Origin: Holtermannia corniformis
Lineage: Eukaryota; Basidiomycota; Tremellomycetes; Holtermanniales
NCBI GenBank assembly: GCA_001599935.1
Contig: BCIJ01000017.1
Location: forward strand, 195,847 to 259,846
Direction of reading: 5' to 3'
Length of the DNA: 64,000 bases
The position numbers were made by a program, and so were the translations under genes. Positions 52,751 to 64,000 of this stretch are shown piece after piece. Every line of letters starts with the position of its first letter. Within the stretch, counting starts at the first letter, position 1. The notes beneath the pieces were generated by a model. That model made no database searches. It saw only the letters and a program-made list of their open reading frames with translations, and was not told the origin of the DNA.

Positions 52751-53728
52751 ATGGCATCCACTACCGGCAACAAGCAGCCCAAGGGCAAGGGAAGGCAGCA
52801 AGCTAGGCCACACAGAGGCCAGGACGATGCAGCGGGTCCGGCGTTCCCGGTACCAGTCCCGAACAGGGACGTGTACCACCGCCTCAACTTTATGTACCAG
52901 GCTGGGATCTACCTTGATGCGCTGGGTGGACGTGGGGTACAGGCATCGCACAAGGGCAAAGAGCGTGCTGTAGAGGCTCAGAGTGGTACAGTGGAGAGAC
53001 CGGTCGAGAGCAAGCGACGAGAGCAGAGGCAGAGTGTCCGAGAGGTAAATTGCTCGGCACTGGCAAAGGATTCCATGAAGTCGTCGTTCCGAACGATCGC
53101 GGTACACCAGACTTTGCGCCTGTGAGTCTTTGGCATCTAATTTTGATTCAGTTCTGACGACGTTATCACAGCGACCCATCGCTCAAGCGTACAGTCTGCA
53201 ATGGCTGCGGCACAGTCCTAATTCCCGGTCTGACCTCTCGGGTCCGTGTACGCCGTGCGTGACATGGGTTGCACTACCGATACCAGCTGACACTATACAG
53301 CCTCGAAGACGCACCAACAGGTCATTCACACAACCTGCCTCTCCTGCACAAGCGTCACGACCCTCCCGGCGCCTCCGTTCTACACCGAACCCGAGTCATC
53401 CCCCTCGACAGTGGTAGAGACACCGACTAGATCACTGGATGGCCCGATACGTGCCAAGCGAAGGAATAGGGCTGAAAAGGCCGTACCGTTCCAAGACCGC
53501 GAGGGGGTACTGGGCGATGCAAGCCTGGGAACTGGAGGGAGGGGTCGTTGTGCCGGGCACGAGGTGTGGGGCGGTAAGCGGAAGTTGCAGGGTTGGGGCG
53601 TGGCTGGCTTTGCGCAATCACCATCGGAAGTAGCGGTACGAGGCAAGGCAGCAGAGCAACCTTTGCAAGTCGTCGCGCCACCTAGGGCTGTAGCGGAGAC
53701 GGACGAGGAGGCCATGATGAATTCTTGA
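52751..53728 (+). CDS. RPR2: RNase P subunit Rpr2/Rpp21
   Basis: The frame starts MASTTGNKQPKGKGRQQARP and reaches NRDVYHRLNFMYQAGIYLDA, the conserved first helix. Then come RTIAVHQTLRLDPSLKRTVC with NGCGTVLIPGLTSRVRVR and, over a 46-nt intron, HQQVIHTTCLSCTSVTTLPA. The two CxxC pairs form the zinc ribbon of Rpr2/Snm1/Rpp21. The C-terminal third is basic and disordered (IRAKRRNRAEKAVPF...EEAMMNS). The subunit belongs to nuclear RNase P, which trims the 5' leader from pre-tRNA. The strong LDPSLKRTVCNGC block makes Rpp21 likelier than Snm1 (RNase MRP). Confidence 0.87.
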
Positions 53729-53779
53729 TGTATCTATTTCAATCAGCCCTATTCACAGTCCAAAGCGATTATAAGGAGC

Positions 53780-54807
53780 TCACCAGCGCCGCCAGCAAAC
53801 GACCAACCGCTCAACACCCCACTGATCCCTCCAAGCCTCTGTCCGCACGATCCCCGTCCCTGGGGCTTCAAACAAGGCCCTCACATCCCCTGCCTGACCC
53901 TCTCCAACCTCGACCGCGACCCTCGGGATCTCCACACTACTCTCCTCTGGCTGCAACAAATTTGGCAACAAGTCCGCAATGCGCCGATAGAAGCTCAACC
54001 CCATGGGATCGGATCCCTCTCGTTCGCCCGGCAGATCCGAAAGTAGTGCTTGGCGATCTTCATGATCCAGCACGGAGGCCGGTAAGGCTCGATATTGCTC
54101 CCAGGGGATATAAGGCGGGTTGGCCGTCACCAGCCCGAAACGGCCTTGGCTCGTCACAGCCTCGGCGAAATCGGGATCAAAGATGGATTTCTGGCATAGT
54201 GTGACGTTGCTCAGGCCTGTGCTGTGGATGTTGTCTTGAGCGAGCGTAAGAGCAGAAGTACTGATATCGACGCCGAGGACCCTGCCGGCTTTCTCGCCCA
54301 TGATGTGGCGGAGAAGCAGGGGGATTGGACCCGCTCCGGTACACAGATCCAAGACGTGCAGCGAGCCATTCGTCACCTGTGGATGGGACTCGAGCATACG
54401 GCGACCAAGTCGCTCAAAGCAGTAGGCCGTCTCTGGCCTTGGAATCAGTGTCGGCGCACGACAGAGTAGCGTCAGCGGTCCAAAGTCGGTATTGCCTGTG
54501 GTGAGTCAGCGGCGCCCGTGCCGTTCGACTTGGCCGACATACCCAGCACATATTGTAGGGGTATACCACTAGCACGCTGCGCTACCATCTCAGACACCCG
54601 CCTGGGTACATTCACCTCCGTGTCATCCTGCACGGCATCGCGGATCCAGCCAAGCTCGGTTCGCGCTTCGGTCTCGTCCAGCTCTGGATTCCGCCGCAGT
54701 TGCTTGATAAACGCGTCATCTCCGCCACCAAAAGAGCGAGCTGAAGACGAGAAGAGTCTAATTCGGTGCGCTGTCCATGCGCAGCACAGTCGAAGCGGCC
54801 GTTGCAT
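53780..54807 (-). CDS. MTQ1: Release-factor glutamine methyltransferase, PrmC/HemK type, mitochondrial
   Basis: From 54807 the product starts MQRPLRLCCAWTAHRIRLFS, a presequence, followed by VSEMVAQRASGIPLQYVLG of the PrmC N-terminal domain. A 60-nt-class intron leads to TLLCRAPTLIPRPETAYCFE. The SAM fold reads HVLDLCTGAGPIPLLL, GRVLGVDISTSALTLAQDN and the catalytic NPPY in FGLVTANPPYIPWEQYRALP. LSFYRRIADLLPNLL and VAVEVGEGQAGDVRALF end the enzyme. It N5-methylates the Gln of the GGQ motif in the mitochondrial release factor. The frame is open to an ATG at 54972, but that extension is not presequence-like. Confidence 0.9.
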
Positions 54808-54993
54808 GCACACTCTGAGGGGACTCGATGCAAGAGATCGTCGGCAAGCTCTAGCAAGTCGCTGACAGTGCAGCAATGCTAGCCGTACATCACTCAGTGC
54901 ACGGGTGCCGACTACGCAGCTGGCCTTCGGAGCGTAAATGAAGTAGTGATACATCAAATGTCGTGATGGCAAGGCTATGACACCATGAGCAAG

Positions 54994-56046
54994 TCACTTT
55001 TGCTCTTCACCGCCGTCGCACTGCACCACCGAAGCGCGTGTCGGGCTCGGGACGTGCTCGACGACCTGTCCTCGCCAACCCCACAGCCGCGCCATGAGCC
55101 ATTCAGAAACGCCCTCTCCTGGTAGTGGCCTGATAGCCTCGACCTCATGGGACGCAATCAACCCGGAGATGGGCGAAAAGGTGTAAAGGGAGGAAGTCTG
55201 CCATGTTGCCTCCTATATACGAAGGTTGTCAGTCCTGAATCATCAAGAATGTCATATGTGGTGAGCATGAGATAGGAGACAAAGACTGACCTTGTGTGGA
55301 GGTAGTCGTGGGGTACCATGTGCCGAAAGAAGGATCCGCACTTGCTTCTCGCGATGCGTTGGAACCGTTTTGCGGTTCAGTAGTGTAGATGCACGCGAGG
55401 ATCCTGCGTTGCTAGGAGACGGTGACAGTGTCATTCTGTTCAATGTGATATGCAGATCCGTGTGGAACGCTGATAGAGCATGTTCCGTCAGCCAGCTTCG
55501 TACACCGCATGGCCTAGTCAATCACCCACCGTGCATGCCATTCCGAGCCACTGAGAACGCAAGAGAGTATGCTTGTAGAGAAGATATCTACCGGTTATCC
55601 TTCAGCTGGGGTCTACGGGACAGTGTTGTAGCAAACCCACCTTGAGTGGCAACGGCGGCGGCAGCTTGAGCGTCACGGCCTGCGAGTAGATCTCAGGCGG
55701 GTACATGTTCAGATCCTTTGGCGGATTGAAGAACAGCGGCAGTGTATCCCTCAAATGTCGCATAGCGCGACCTGTGGTATATCAGTCCTGGCGCCGCCAT
55801 CTCAGAGGAGCACGCACCGACCCGCTGCTCCCATTCGGCATCGCTGACTTCGCCTTCGCGGTGTGCGTGTTCTTCCTGTGGATCGCTCTGCTTGCCCTTG
55901 TTGCTGATGATCAGACCTTGTGGGAGGCCGGGCGAAGTGAAGAATGGAGGATAACGGTTGGAGAGGTAGGCGGACGGGGGGACGGTAACTCGGGAAGAGG
56001 AGGCTACGGCGTTTGCCAGCGAATGACCGAGGCGAATACCATACAT
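54994..56046 (-). CDS. Conserved fungal protein of unknown function (DUF2358-like)
   Basis: The start MYGIRLGHSLANAVASSSRV has a possible mitochondrial presequence. A spliced middle gives RAMRHLRDTLPLFFNPPKDL, NMYPPEIYSQAVTLKLPPPL, a region ending TDLHITLNRMTLSPS and VRILLSAHGTPRLPPHK. Then comes YTFSPISGLIASHEVEAIRP with a stop at 54994-54996. The order of a DTLP.FF....IY.P.I block, then a YTFSP..GLI..H.V..I.P block, matches a widespread fungal family related to SnoaL/NTF2-fold proteins of unknown role. The family match is from memory of its pattern. The exact exons between 55620 and 55520 are uncertain. Confidence 0.65.
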
Positions 56047-56208
56047 GACTAGTAGGATATCTTAGTGTAACGAGTTCTCGCCCTCGTTACAGCTGCAAGA
56101 ATAGCGAGTGGAGCGTCAAATGGACCGACATCCGTTTTGCAGCTTGCCAGAAAGGATCGTCACTCGAGCACGTGATGCCCGACAGCTCGCGAACGTGGCA
56201 ACGATGCA

Positions 56209-59200
56209 TCAAGCGCTGCCACTGCTAACCTGCTGTCGGACCCAATCACCCTGCTCGCCCGTGGCAAGCATCATACGACTTGCGATGCCCGCCGTGACGA
56301 CGGCCGGGACGAATGAATCAGCGGCCGACGCCATGAAGATCTCAAACATGCTCTGGACGGTAGCGTGCCAATCACCATCTTGGACCGGCAGCTTGTAGGT
56401 ATGGTCGATGACTGCCAGGCGACGGAAGAGCGTGACGGCGAGCGTGGTCGTACCCGTCGCAGTCGAAAGCGCGGCAATCCTAGCCGTCGTGCGAGAGAGC
56501 GTCGCCAGTGTCGCGAGATCTGTATCACATGTCGTTAGCGAAAACAATCGAGTAGGCTCGGGATGCTCACCAGCGCCGTCCGAAGCTCTCCGGATCAGGC
56601 TGAAAGCTTGGTCTTTCCAGACTATTCGGCTCTTCTTCGCTTCCTTGCCGGCTTGAGCAGCAGCGTGCTCCTGCGCCGCCATGGCGATAGTGGCGTTCTC
56701 GAGCAACTCGAGGTACTTCATCCGCTCCTCTGTGCTAGCAGGACCGGCACTGAGGAGCCATTGCTGGGATAGGAAGGCAATGAAACCATCGCGCTGCACC
56801 AAGTTGCGGCACGCAGTGGCAGAAGACGTCATGCTTGACAATGCCTGCGCGATCAGCACGCCGTCGCTGCTCTTGTCCATACCACATACCTGCAAGACTG
56901 CGCGACGGAAGGTAGTGTCCGTCGAGGACTGGAACAGAGACGCAAGCAGAGCAAACGTATGGCGTCGGCGAAGCACGCGCCAATCCTATCGAAGCGTCAG
57001 CACATACTTCTCCAAGCAGAGCCACTCACCGCATCGCTCTTCATGCCATCCCGAAGCAGCCGCAAAATCCACCCGCGCTCCTTCTTCCACCCCTCTCCAC
57101 CAGCGTAGAGCATGCCGTACAGTAGTGGCACATCCTGGGGATCAAATTTGGGTCGCTGCAAGAGGAAACGGCTAGCAATGGGATAGAGGAAGTGCGCTGG
57201 GTTTGCGATGCTTCGAAGCGCGTGGGCGAAGAACAGCGTGGTCAGAGTTGGCAGCCTGGTCGTCTTCTCTGGTGCCTCGACGTCAAGAGGGATGCTGTGC
57301 CGAAGGACTCGCAAGGTCTGCTCGACTTGTGGTTTCTCCTGGAAAGGCGTGACCTGTTACGTTGTGAGTTTCGGTACATGAGACGCAGTCACCACTCACC
57401 TCGATGGCCGTCAAAGCCTTGGCAAGCACCGACGCTGCTACCGATCTGACCTCGGCGATGCGCGATGAAAGCGCACAGATGGCCAAGCCCAGAACGTTGC
57501 TGCGTAGCACCTCTACCCAGTCTAGGCCGGTGATGTTGGCCTCGTGAAGCATAGCTAGGGTAATTGACAGGATAACGATGGGATCGTACAGCACTTGCTC
57601 GTCTGCTGTGGCCGCATCGTTGTTGCTGAATCCTCGCCGAACGGGGTAAGATGTGCAAGTTGCAAACACCTTTTGCGGGTCCAAGGCCTTGACGACGTCG
57701 AGCGATCGCTGAGTGGTGGATGACGCAGCTGTTGGATTGGGTGACCATAGGCGCATGATGGACGCCACCGACAGCTTGCGATTCTGTTCGAACAGCTGCA
57801 GGATAGCCAGTAGATTGCGATCTGCAATGTCGAGGGTGCCCCGGTAGAGTCCGACGAGGGGTTCGATGAAGTTGGGCTGGCACGAGACATACGCTGATGC
57901 AAAGAACAGCGATCGCAACAGCCCGGTAAACGCGCGCACTGTAGGCAGATCGAGAGTACGTATCCGGGAAGCGAGTTTGCCAAGCTGCGGACTGGCCATG
58001 ACGAGCTGGAGCATTTGCCGCACAAACGCAGCCTGCAAGAGCGTCAGTGCTGCACGGCCTTCGTCAGAATGTGATCAGACCTTGAGCTGGCTTCTCCGAG
58101 CAATCGTCGCAGCAAATTCAAGGCAGGCAATGGAATCGAGACGCTCTTGCGCAATGGCAGTCAGCACCGGCTCGGCAAAGTAGCTCGAGACTTCGGCAAC
58201 ATTTGCTTGCTCCATCGTCATGCCTACACGCATCAGCTCATGGCACTGCGGGCAACGGAGTACTCACGGAGCGATGCCATTATGCGCAGTGTCTCGTCAA
58301 GCACAGGGCCATCTCGTGACAGCTGCCGAACCGTGAACTGCAAACCGGCGTCGAGGTGGCGCGATGTCGAAGTGGTAAGTGAGGTCGAGTGCCGAGTTGA
58401 AATGTCCGCAAAGGCAGAGGCGATGGTTACATCGAAGACGGGTTTGCTGACATGCGAGAGACTGTCGTCCAGGTTGGGAAGGATAGCTGACATGCCGCCG
58501 ATAAGGACTAAGCACCGGGCTGCAGCCCCGCGTGCCGAGACATCGGCTGTAGCAGAGGTAAGCACCGCGACCGTTGTGTCGAGGAAGATTTGTGCCGAGG
58601 CCGCGTCGAGCGATTGTTCAAGCAGCACAGCAATGACTGGCAAAAGGATTCCTTGCTGTTGCTCAGCCGGAGCGGCTGCACAGATCCCAACCACACTTTG
58701 GCGAGCCGCAGGGAGTCGAGCCAGGAGACTGAGCAATCGAAGGGCAGGCGGGGAGCCATTGTCGATGACCTTTTGAACAGTGCATTTGTCGATCGTAAAG
58801 TTACCGCCGCGGGTGGCCCATCGCTTGACCAAGTCACCCACGACCAATGTTTGCTCGGTAAGAGGATATGACCCGACAGGAAGCTGGTAGCGGACCATCT
58901 CGGAGATGGGCTCGAAAAGCTCCAATCGGACGAGGGTTGAGATGTGGGAGGACACTGTCGTCGCCGCTGCGCTTGACAAGCTCCCCGTTAGACCGGAAAG
59001 CATCGCAAGTACGTTGGGCGTAATCTTGCCGGCCGAACTCTTCTCAACGACGCTGAGGACGTGTGGGAACAAGGTGCTGGCCATTTCTGAGGACATGAAA
59101 CGCAGCCAAGGTAGGCTGATGGTTGCCACCTTGATTTGGTCAGCCAGGACGCGTGGTAGACACAAGTCACACTCACTTCGGCAAGAGTCTTGCGCTTGAC

Positions 59201-62200
59201 AATGCGAAGTGCTTCTGCACATCTCCGTGCAAACGGTTCGGCTATCCCAGCGTCCTGCTTGTCGCCACTTTGCAACGCCGTTTCAACCAGAGACCGCAGT
59301 GCTATCAGACACGTTAGCATGCGTCACCCTTTCAGCACAGCTACTCACCTGCGGCGAGCTCGGTCGCCACGGGCGAGATGAGCAGCCCGACAATAGCGGG
59401 GTTGTCAAAGACGGCCTCTTTCAAAGCCGCCGCTCTGTCCGGTGCTTGGTCGACCACCACGCTGAAGCTAGCTTCGATCATGGCCACGAGTGCGCTTGTT
59501 GATGGCGGCGTGGATGCCAAGCGATGCAAGATCACTTGCGCGTGTCCTTGCACGTCGGCGGCAGTCGATGAGGTAAAGTATACCTTGAGCAAGCGTTCAA
59601 CCGTACATGGCTTGCTCCACTCAGTCGGAGTGATGGTGATGAAGACCCTTTCGAACGGAATCATTGCAAGAGCACTACGGGAGTCAGTGTTCGTGTGCAA
59701 CGTCCATATACCACTCACACATCGGGCTCGGCACTCTGTGCAATCTCGGCAAAAGTAACGGACAAGGGCACAGGGCCTGCAGTTGCCCCGCCGTCAAGCA
59801 ATACCGTCAAGTCCGCCTGTGCTGACTGAACGGCTTCGGCGAAACCAAGACGCGCTTGGCCAGCCTCCTTTGTCGCTGTCAAAGTCGCCTGCAGTCGTGC
59901 GTTGACGGCGTGCACAAACGCCACAGATCGTTGTTTGCCCGTCAGACCAAGAAGCACCTTGCGCAAGTACGCAATCACAACAAGCGCTGCTTCCGTCGCG
60001 ATATGCTGACCGAGAAGCTTGGCGTGCAGCTGCTCCAGCATCGTCATGAGCAATGGAGAGGGTGCTTCACGGGGGTTCAGCGTCGTGATAGTCTCTGGCG
60101 ACAGCGCGAACGTATCCTCGATGTAGCGATAGGGCGTTTTGAGACACCGTCGAACACAATCGTCGAGGAACGCGAGCAAGTGAATCCTCTGTGTGAGGAG
60201 TTGGACCGGGTTGGTGTCGCCCGGCATCGCTACCGGCAGAGCTGACAGCCAGACGCGTAGCTCGGACGTGTCATGCTCGAACAAGATGGATGGTTCAAGC
60301 AGTGAAGTGAGGAGCGAGGTCGTAGTGCGCTTGGTGACCGGATGAGGGGTTGAGAGGTGAAGTTGGAGAATGTGGTACAGATAACTGTATGGTGATCCAG
60401 CTTGTGCGATTGTCAGTGTCAAGTCCTGCGACAGTCAATACAGACACTCACCTGCCTTGTTCGCCCAGTTCCATTCTGTAACATCTTGCAATAAGCGCAA
60501 TACGTGGACCTGGCTGAGCGCCTCGAAGCCTTCGACATCACCACGGGTATGCCCAAACGCACCGCCCATGCCGACACTACCGAGCGTACCAACGGAGGCC
60601 ACACTGCCCGTGTCTGAGACGATACTGCCCTCACGCGCGGCTCGACGCTCAGCAGCAAGTGCACCCGCACTTGACGCCGACACTAGCAATTTGCCGACAT
60701 CGAAGCGGACCTCTGCTGCCAAGCTTGGCAGTGCTTTGTGGTACAGCCCGAAGAGACGCAGAGCAGACTCTGTAAGCAGAGCTGTACGTGCCGCAGCTTG
60801 CGTTTCATCTGCGTCTGAGCCCATAGACTGGCCAGTTCCCGAGCGCTGAGCAAAGCCAATGATGACAGAGACTTCTGGGACGCGGCGACGACACTCTAGC
60901 TCGACTTCGCGCCGGCGCCGAGCCCACGGTCCGTCACCAGCCGAGCTCGTACCCTGATTCTCGAGATCGCTTTCAATCTCTTTGAACATGGTCTGAACCT
61001 GCGCCAGCTTTTGTAGGCCACGTGCGAGTGCAAGAGCTGTGAGGTGCTGTACGAGACCATTGGGGTGTTGCAAACCCTTGGTGAGATGTTGCTTTGTCAA
61101 TGGCGCGGGCAAAACTGCCTCTACGATCGATAGCAAAGGGGGCGGGTTCGGCCGGGATGCTGCGACGGCCGAGTGACTAGATGCGTCGGTGCTATTCACT
61201 TGAAAGGTCGACATGGGTGGGATAGGGAGGGAAACGATGCGACCGATGAATGAGATGGTCGCGATCCATTTGGCGTGTAGCCGGGGATCAACCGAGAGCG
61301 CCGAATGGGGCCAGTAACTGGTTTCGTCAGTTCAATCCATAGAGAATTGGTGCGTACTCACCCCGCGACGAGCTCCGGACACGCTCTCAGCACATCTTCC
61401 ACCCAAGCGCCGACACGACCGTCATCCACGACTCTTGCGCCGAGCTTTCGCACAACGTTGCCAAGGATCTTGTTATGCAGACCACCCTTCTTCGACCCCT
61501 CGCCGCCTCCGTCCTCGTCTTCGCCTTTCACACGCCGCGGGTACCATCCGGCGTCTTGGAAGCAAATCCCCTTACCACGGGTACATGTCGTGGCCTTCAA
61601 GAAGCCAGCTGCCATGTCGGCTACCAGCGTCTCGCCTTCGAGATCCGCCTCACCTGTCCGTGAGAGGAGTTTGATCAGGGCCTCGATTGACTGTTCGTCT
61701 AGAAGTGTGATAGCTGCCCTGCGATTGGTGGATGAAGATGTCGAGGGGCCGTTGATCACATTCCAGAGTGATGTGAGGGTCCGCAGGACTGTCAAGGGTG
61801 GGTCCGACGACAAATTCGAGAAGAGCGGAGGTGTGATTGTCTTTGCGTGAGCTTGGAAGCTGGGATGTGAGAGGACAGGAAGGATGATGCCGAGGGCGTA
61901 GTGACGGATATCTGTGATCAGGTAAGCTGTGCTCGTGCGTCGGATGACAAGGACGCACCTGGCTTGTCAAGGGGGTCCTTGTCTGTAGTGGTCCCAGCCG
62001 TTCGCTTGCGCATGCCGAGGAGCTTGGGCAGAGCCTAGAGCGAGCTCAGCATTAAACCATGCGCGCGTGAAGCAACCCACCTTGACACTTCCACCCTCCA
62101 CTAGCGCGGCCCACACCTTGACTGCTAGTCCATGATCGACATTCGCGGCCGCGGACGCCAGGCCAACACCTAGCAACGCCTGTTCGCGCTTTGTCGACTG

Positions 62201-62779
62201 AACCAAGCGATTGAGCTGCACCAAAGTCAGTCTGAGGCCTGCCAACTGCATTGAACTGTACCAGAGACACAAAGCCATCTGTTGATGCCAGTAGTTTGGA
62301 CACGATGGTCGCCAATGTTGTTTGAAAGTACGGCAAGGGTGTGAGTAGAGAGATGATTGCCGTCAAGAGCTGGACTGTTGCAGCTGTCAAGTGCTGGTCC
62401 TTGAGCTGTGATCGGTCAGCAAGCTATTCGAAATTGCTGATCTGACGCACGTCAAACGCTGTGCTCCAGCTCTTGAACACCTCTTCCAAGTTCGGGGACA
62501 GTGCGAGGTAGTGTTGGACGATTAGCACTGATTGGTGGGTGATGGGCAATGGCAGCTTTGAGTACGGGGTGTAGATCTGCTGATGGAATGCCACGAAGGC
62601 TACAGGATTATATCAGCGATGCCATAGGTCAATGTCGAGTGTTACACACCAGCTCGGCCACCTCTCGACAAGGCATCCTTGACGTCCCTGCCCGACGTAT
62701 ACGTCCTTGTACCGACCGCCGGTTTTGGGAACGAGTCGACGTGCTCTGCCTTGTCCTCCCTCTTCCTCTTGGGCGCCAT
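56209..62779 (-). CDS. URB1: Nucleolar pre-ribosomal-associated protein Urb1/Npa1
   Basis: The first exon starts MAPKRKREDKAEHVDSFPKP. The N-terminal Npa1 region includes TSGRDVKDALSRGGRAG and TPYSKLPLPITHQSVLIVQH, then KILGNVVRKLGARVVDDGRV and QHLTALALARGLQKLAQVQ. The middle has LLAFLDDCVRRCLKTPYRYI, a well conserved Npa1 phrase. The C-terminal NopRA1 domain reads ERGWILRLLRDGMKSDAV and RVLRRRHTFALLASLFQSST. The protein is a large helical solenoid of about 2,000 residues that works with Npa2, Dbp6 and Rsa3 on the earliest 60S particles in the nucleolus. About twenty short introns break it. The stop at 56209 follows DWVRQQVSSGSA, though a further small exon downstream cannot be excluded. Confidence 0.85.
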
Positions 62780-63102
62780 CGCTGTTGCTGCAGACGGAAT
62801 CTAGCACAGTGCTGCCTCCCACTGCACCCTAACGTCCATCCAACCGAAATCTCAGCGAATGGGATTGACAGCACTGCCACGTCATTTACCAACTCCTCGC
62901 GACTGCCACGTGGCTGGCGTGTGGCAAAATCCATCCGACGGGCGGCAACCGAACGAGGTTCAAGCCATCTTAGATTGCCGACCAACATGGCCTGGAAGCT
63001 GCCGAACGCACAGCATCGTCACCACTGGGACACTGATCTGCATCAAGCATCGCCACAGTCCGGTACAAGCTCTTGTACGCGGTCGACGGGCCTCTAGCGG
63101 CC
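62780..63102. other. Divergent intergenic region URB1 / next gene
   Basis: About 320 bases lie between two divergent starts. The repeated phrase TGCCACGT.. (near 62875 and 62904) is a half-palindrome related to the CACGTG boxes; nothing else was recognised. Confidence 0.4.
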
Positions 63103-64000
63103 ATGCCACCGCACACCATCTCGCCGACACCTACATCCCAAGGGCTTGGGATCAGCTTCTCGGCACTGTCACCACCACCGCAGCAGAAACAGCAGCCATT
63201 CCCTTCACCGGTCAAGAACCGTGCCCCGCTTCTCCAACCTAGCTTCACATTGAAGCCGACTCATTCTCGCGCTTCACCGGGCGGGGCGTCATTCAACTCG
63301 GCGCACCCATCTCCGGGGACTAACCCTGCTCACGATACTGAGCATACAAATGGGCCAGACGATCGTAATGACCAGGAGGACGAGACGACACCTCTGGTAA
63401 CCAATCGGCCACTCCCATCGACAAGTGTCGCCAGCACTTTTCGCAAAGACAGTTTGATGAGCTTGCGCGCTATCAGCGCACGGTCGCCGTCGAGAGCTGG
63501 GTCAATGGCGTCAGGCGCGTCGGCTTCTGGCTCGGGGTCAGGATCCGGGTCGCCACGGAAGCTTGTCAAGAGACAAAGTCAGACGGATATCCTGAATCGC
63601 ATGGCATCGTCCTCGACGAGCTCGCATGGACCTCGTGCCCGATCAGCAGCCAGCGCGAACCGCGATGGAAGGGCGCTTTCGCCTCCACCGGGCCAACGCC
63701 AAGGTGCCTTTACTCGTCTGTCAGACTACAACGATGACGCTTGCACCCAACGACGACCGTCGATTCCCCAGTCCAATGAATCTCAAAGCATCTACACTGA
63801 GGAGATCGAGGCAACGCCCAGGCCAGAGTCGACCGCTAGTCATTCTGTCACACCCCTAGACTTCCCTCAGCCACCGCAGCATCCTCCGCAGTCCGGCTAC
63901 GGATACCTCGGCCAACCCTTCGCGACTTCGCCAGAGGACTGCCAGAATCACCCGCAGACATCACTCCACATGGGTCCTAGGACCATCTCGCAGCACATTC
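63103..64000 (+). CDS. 5' part of a Ser/Pro-rich gene running off the window
   Basis: An open frame of 299 codons starts MPPHTISPTPTSQGLGISFS at 63103 and is still open at the last base. It holds DETTPLVTNRPLPSTSVAST, FRKDSLMSLRAISARSPSRA, a SGSGSGSGS run, KRQSQTDILNRMASSS and SIYTEEIEATPRPESTASHS. It is disordered and rich in Ser, Pro and Arg, with many possible phosphorylation sites. No folded domain is reached within the window, so the function cannot be told. Such N-terminal tails are common on fungal membrane and signalling proteins, where the fold follows. Confidence 0.7.
   Translation, partial: MPPHTISPTPTSQGLGISFSALSPPPQQKQQPFPSPVKNRAPLLQPSFTLKPTHSRASPGGASFNSAHPSPGTNPAHDTEHTNGPDDRNDQEDETTPLVTNRPLPSTSVASTFRKDSLMSLRAISARSPSRAGSMASGASASGSGSGSGSPRKLVKRQSQTDILNRMASSSTSSHGPRARSAASANRDGRALSPPPGQRQGAFTRLSDYNDDACTQRRPSIPQSNESQSIYTEEIEATPRPESTASHSVTPLDFPQPPQHPPQSGYGYLGQPFATSPEDCQNHPQTSLHMGPRTISQHI

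Noticed and set aside
1..64000. CRISPR arrays, bacterial operons, phage or insertion sequences
   Set aside because: The window is eukaryotic, and no spaced direct repeats or transposase genes were seen.

Overview
The window is nuclear DNA from a fungus, almost certainly a basidiomycete. Genes sit on both strands with short spacers and are cut by many small introns (mostly 40-70 nt, donors GTGAGT/GTACGT/GTAAGT, acceptors CAG or TAG, CTGAC/CTAAC-like branch sites). There are no operons or ribosome binding sites. The gene content is eukaryotic: NuA4, Mediator, an H3K9 methyltransferase, the AP-3 coat, the gamma-tubulin complex and ribosome assembly factors. I cannot name the species.

Layout. 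1-599: 3' end of an unidentified gene. 0.7-9 kb: small mitochondrial-like protein (-), PIN-domain protein (+), TTC1-like TPR protein (-), SNARE BET1 (+), CHORD-CS protein (+), RNase H1 (-). 9.3-16 kb: AP-3 beta (-), BBE-type flavoprotein oxidase (+), a small zinc-ribbon gene missed by simple ORF calling (-), isoprenylcysteine methyltransferase STE14 (-). 16-26.7 kb: EAF1/VID21 of NuA4 (+), glycine decarboxylase GCV2 (-), Brix protein SSF1 (+). 27-32 kb: copy A of an unknown gene family (-) and GCP3 (+). 32-39.4 kb: histidyl-tRNA synthetase (-) with a 2.0-kb first intron, divergent from inositol-3-phosphate synthase INO1 (+), which has a 712-nt hairpin-rich intron. 39.5-45.2 kb: a gene-poor accessory stretch with a small Cys-rich orphan, a 197-bp MITE, copies B and C of the unknown family, and poly-G tracts. 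45.3-56 kb: hypothetical protein (+), FYV6/FAM192A (-), MED21 (+), SUV39/Clr4-type methyltransferase (-), RPR2/RPP21 (+), MTQ1 (-), a conserved unknown (-). 56.2-62.8 kb: giant nucleolar URB1 (-). 63.1-64 kb: 5' end of a Ser/Pro-rich gene (+).

Most genes are housekeeping and tile densely. SSF1, URB1 and RPR2 all serve RNA or ribosome maturation; EAF1, MED21 and the methyltransferase serve chromatin and transcription. The likeliest undescribed item is the three-copy family (A 27.3-28.2, B 40.8-42.2, C 44.0-45.0 kb). All three share intron positions and motifs. Copy B reads through to a hydrophobic C-terminal segment, while A and C each carry in-frame stops in the matching tail. A second theme is extreme exon splitting: start codons alone on an exon in MED21 and EAF1, and a 3-nt exon in the methyltransferase SET domain.

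Exon structures were read by eye from splice signals and protein family knowledge. Coordinates given for genes span first to last coding base including introns.
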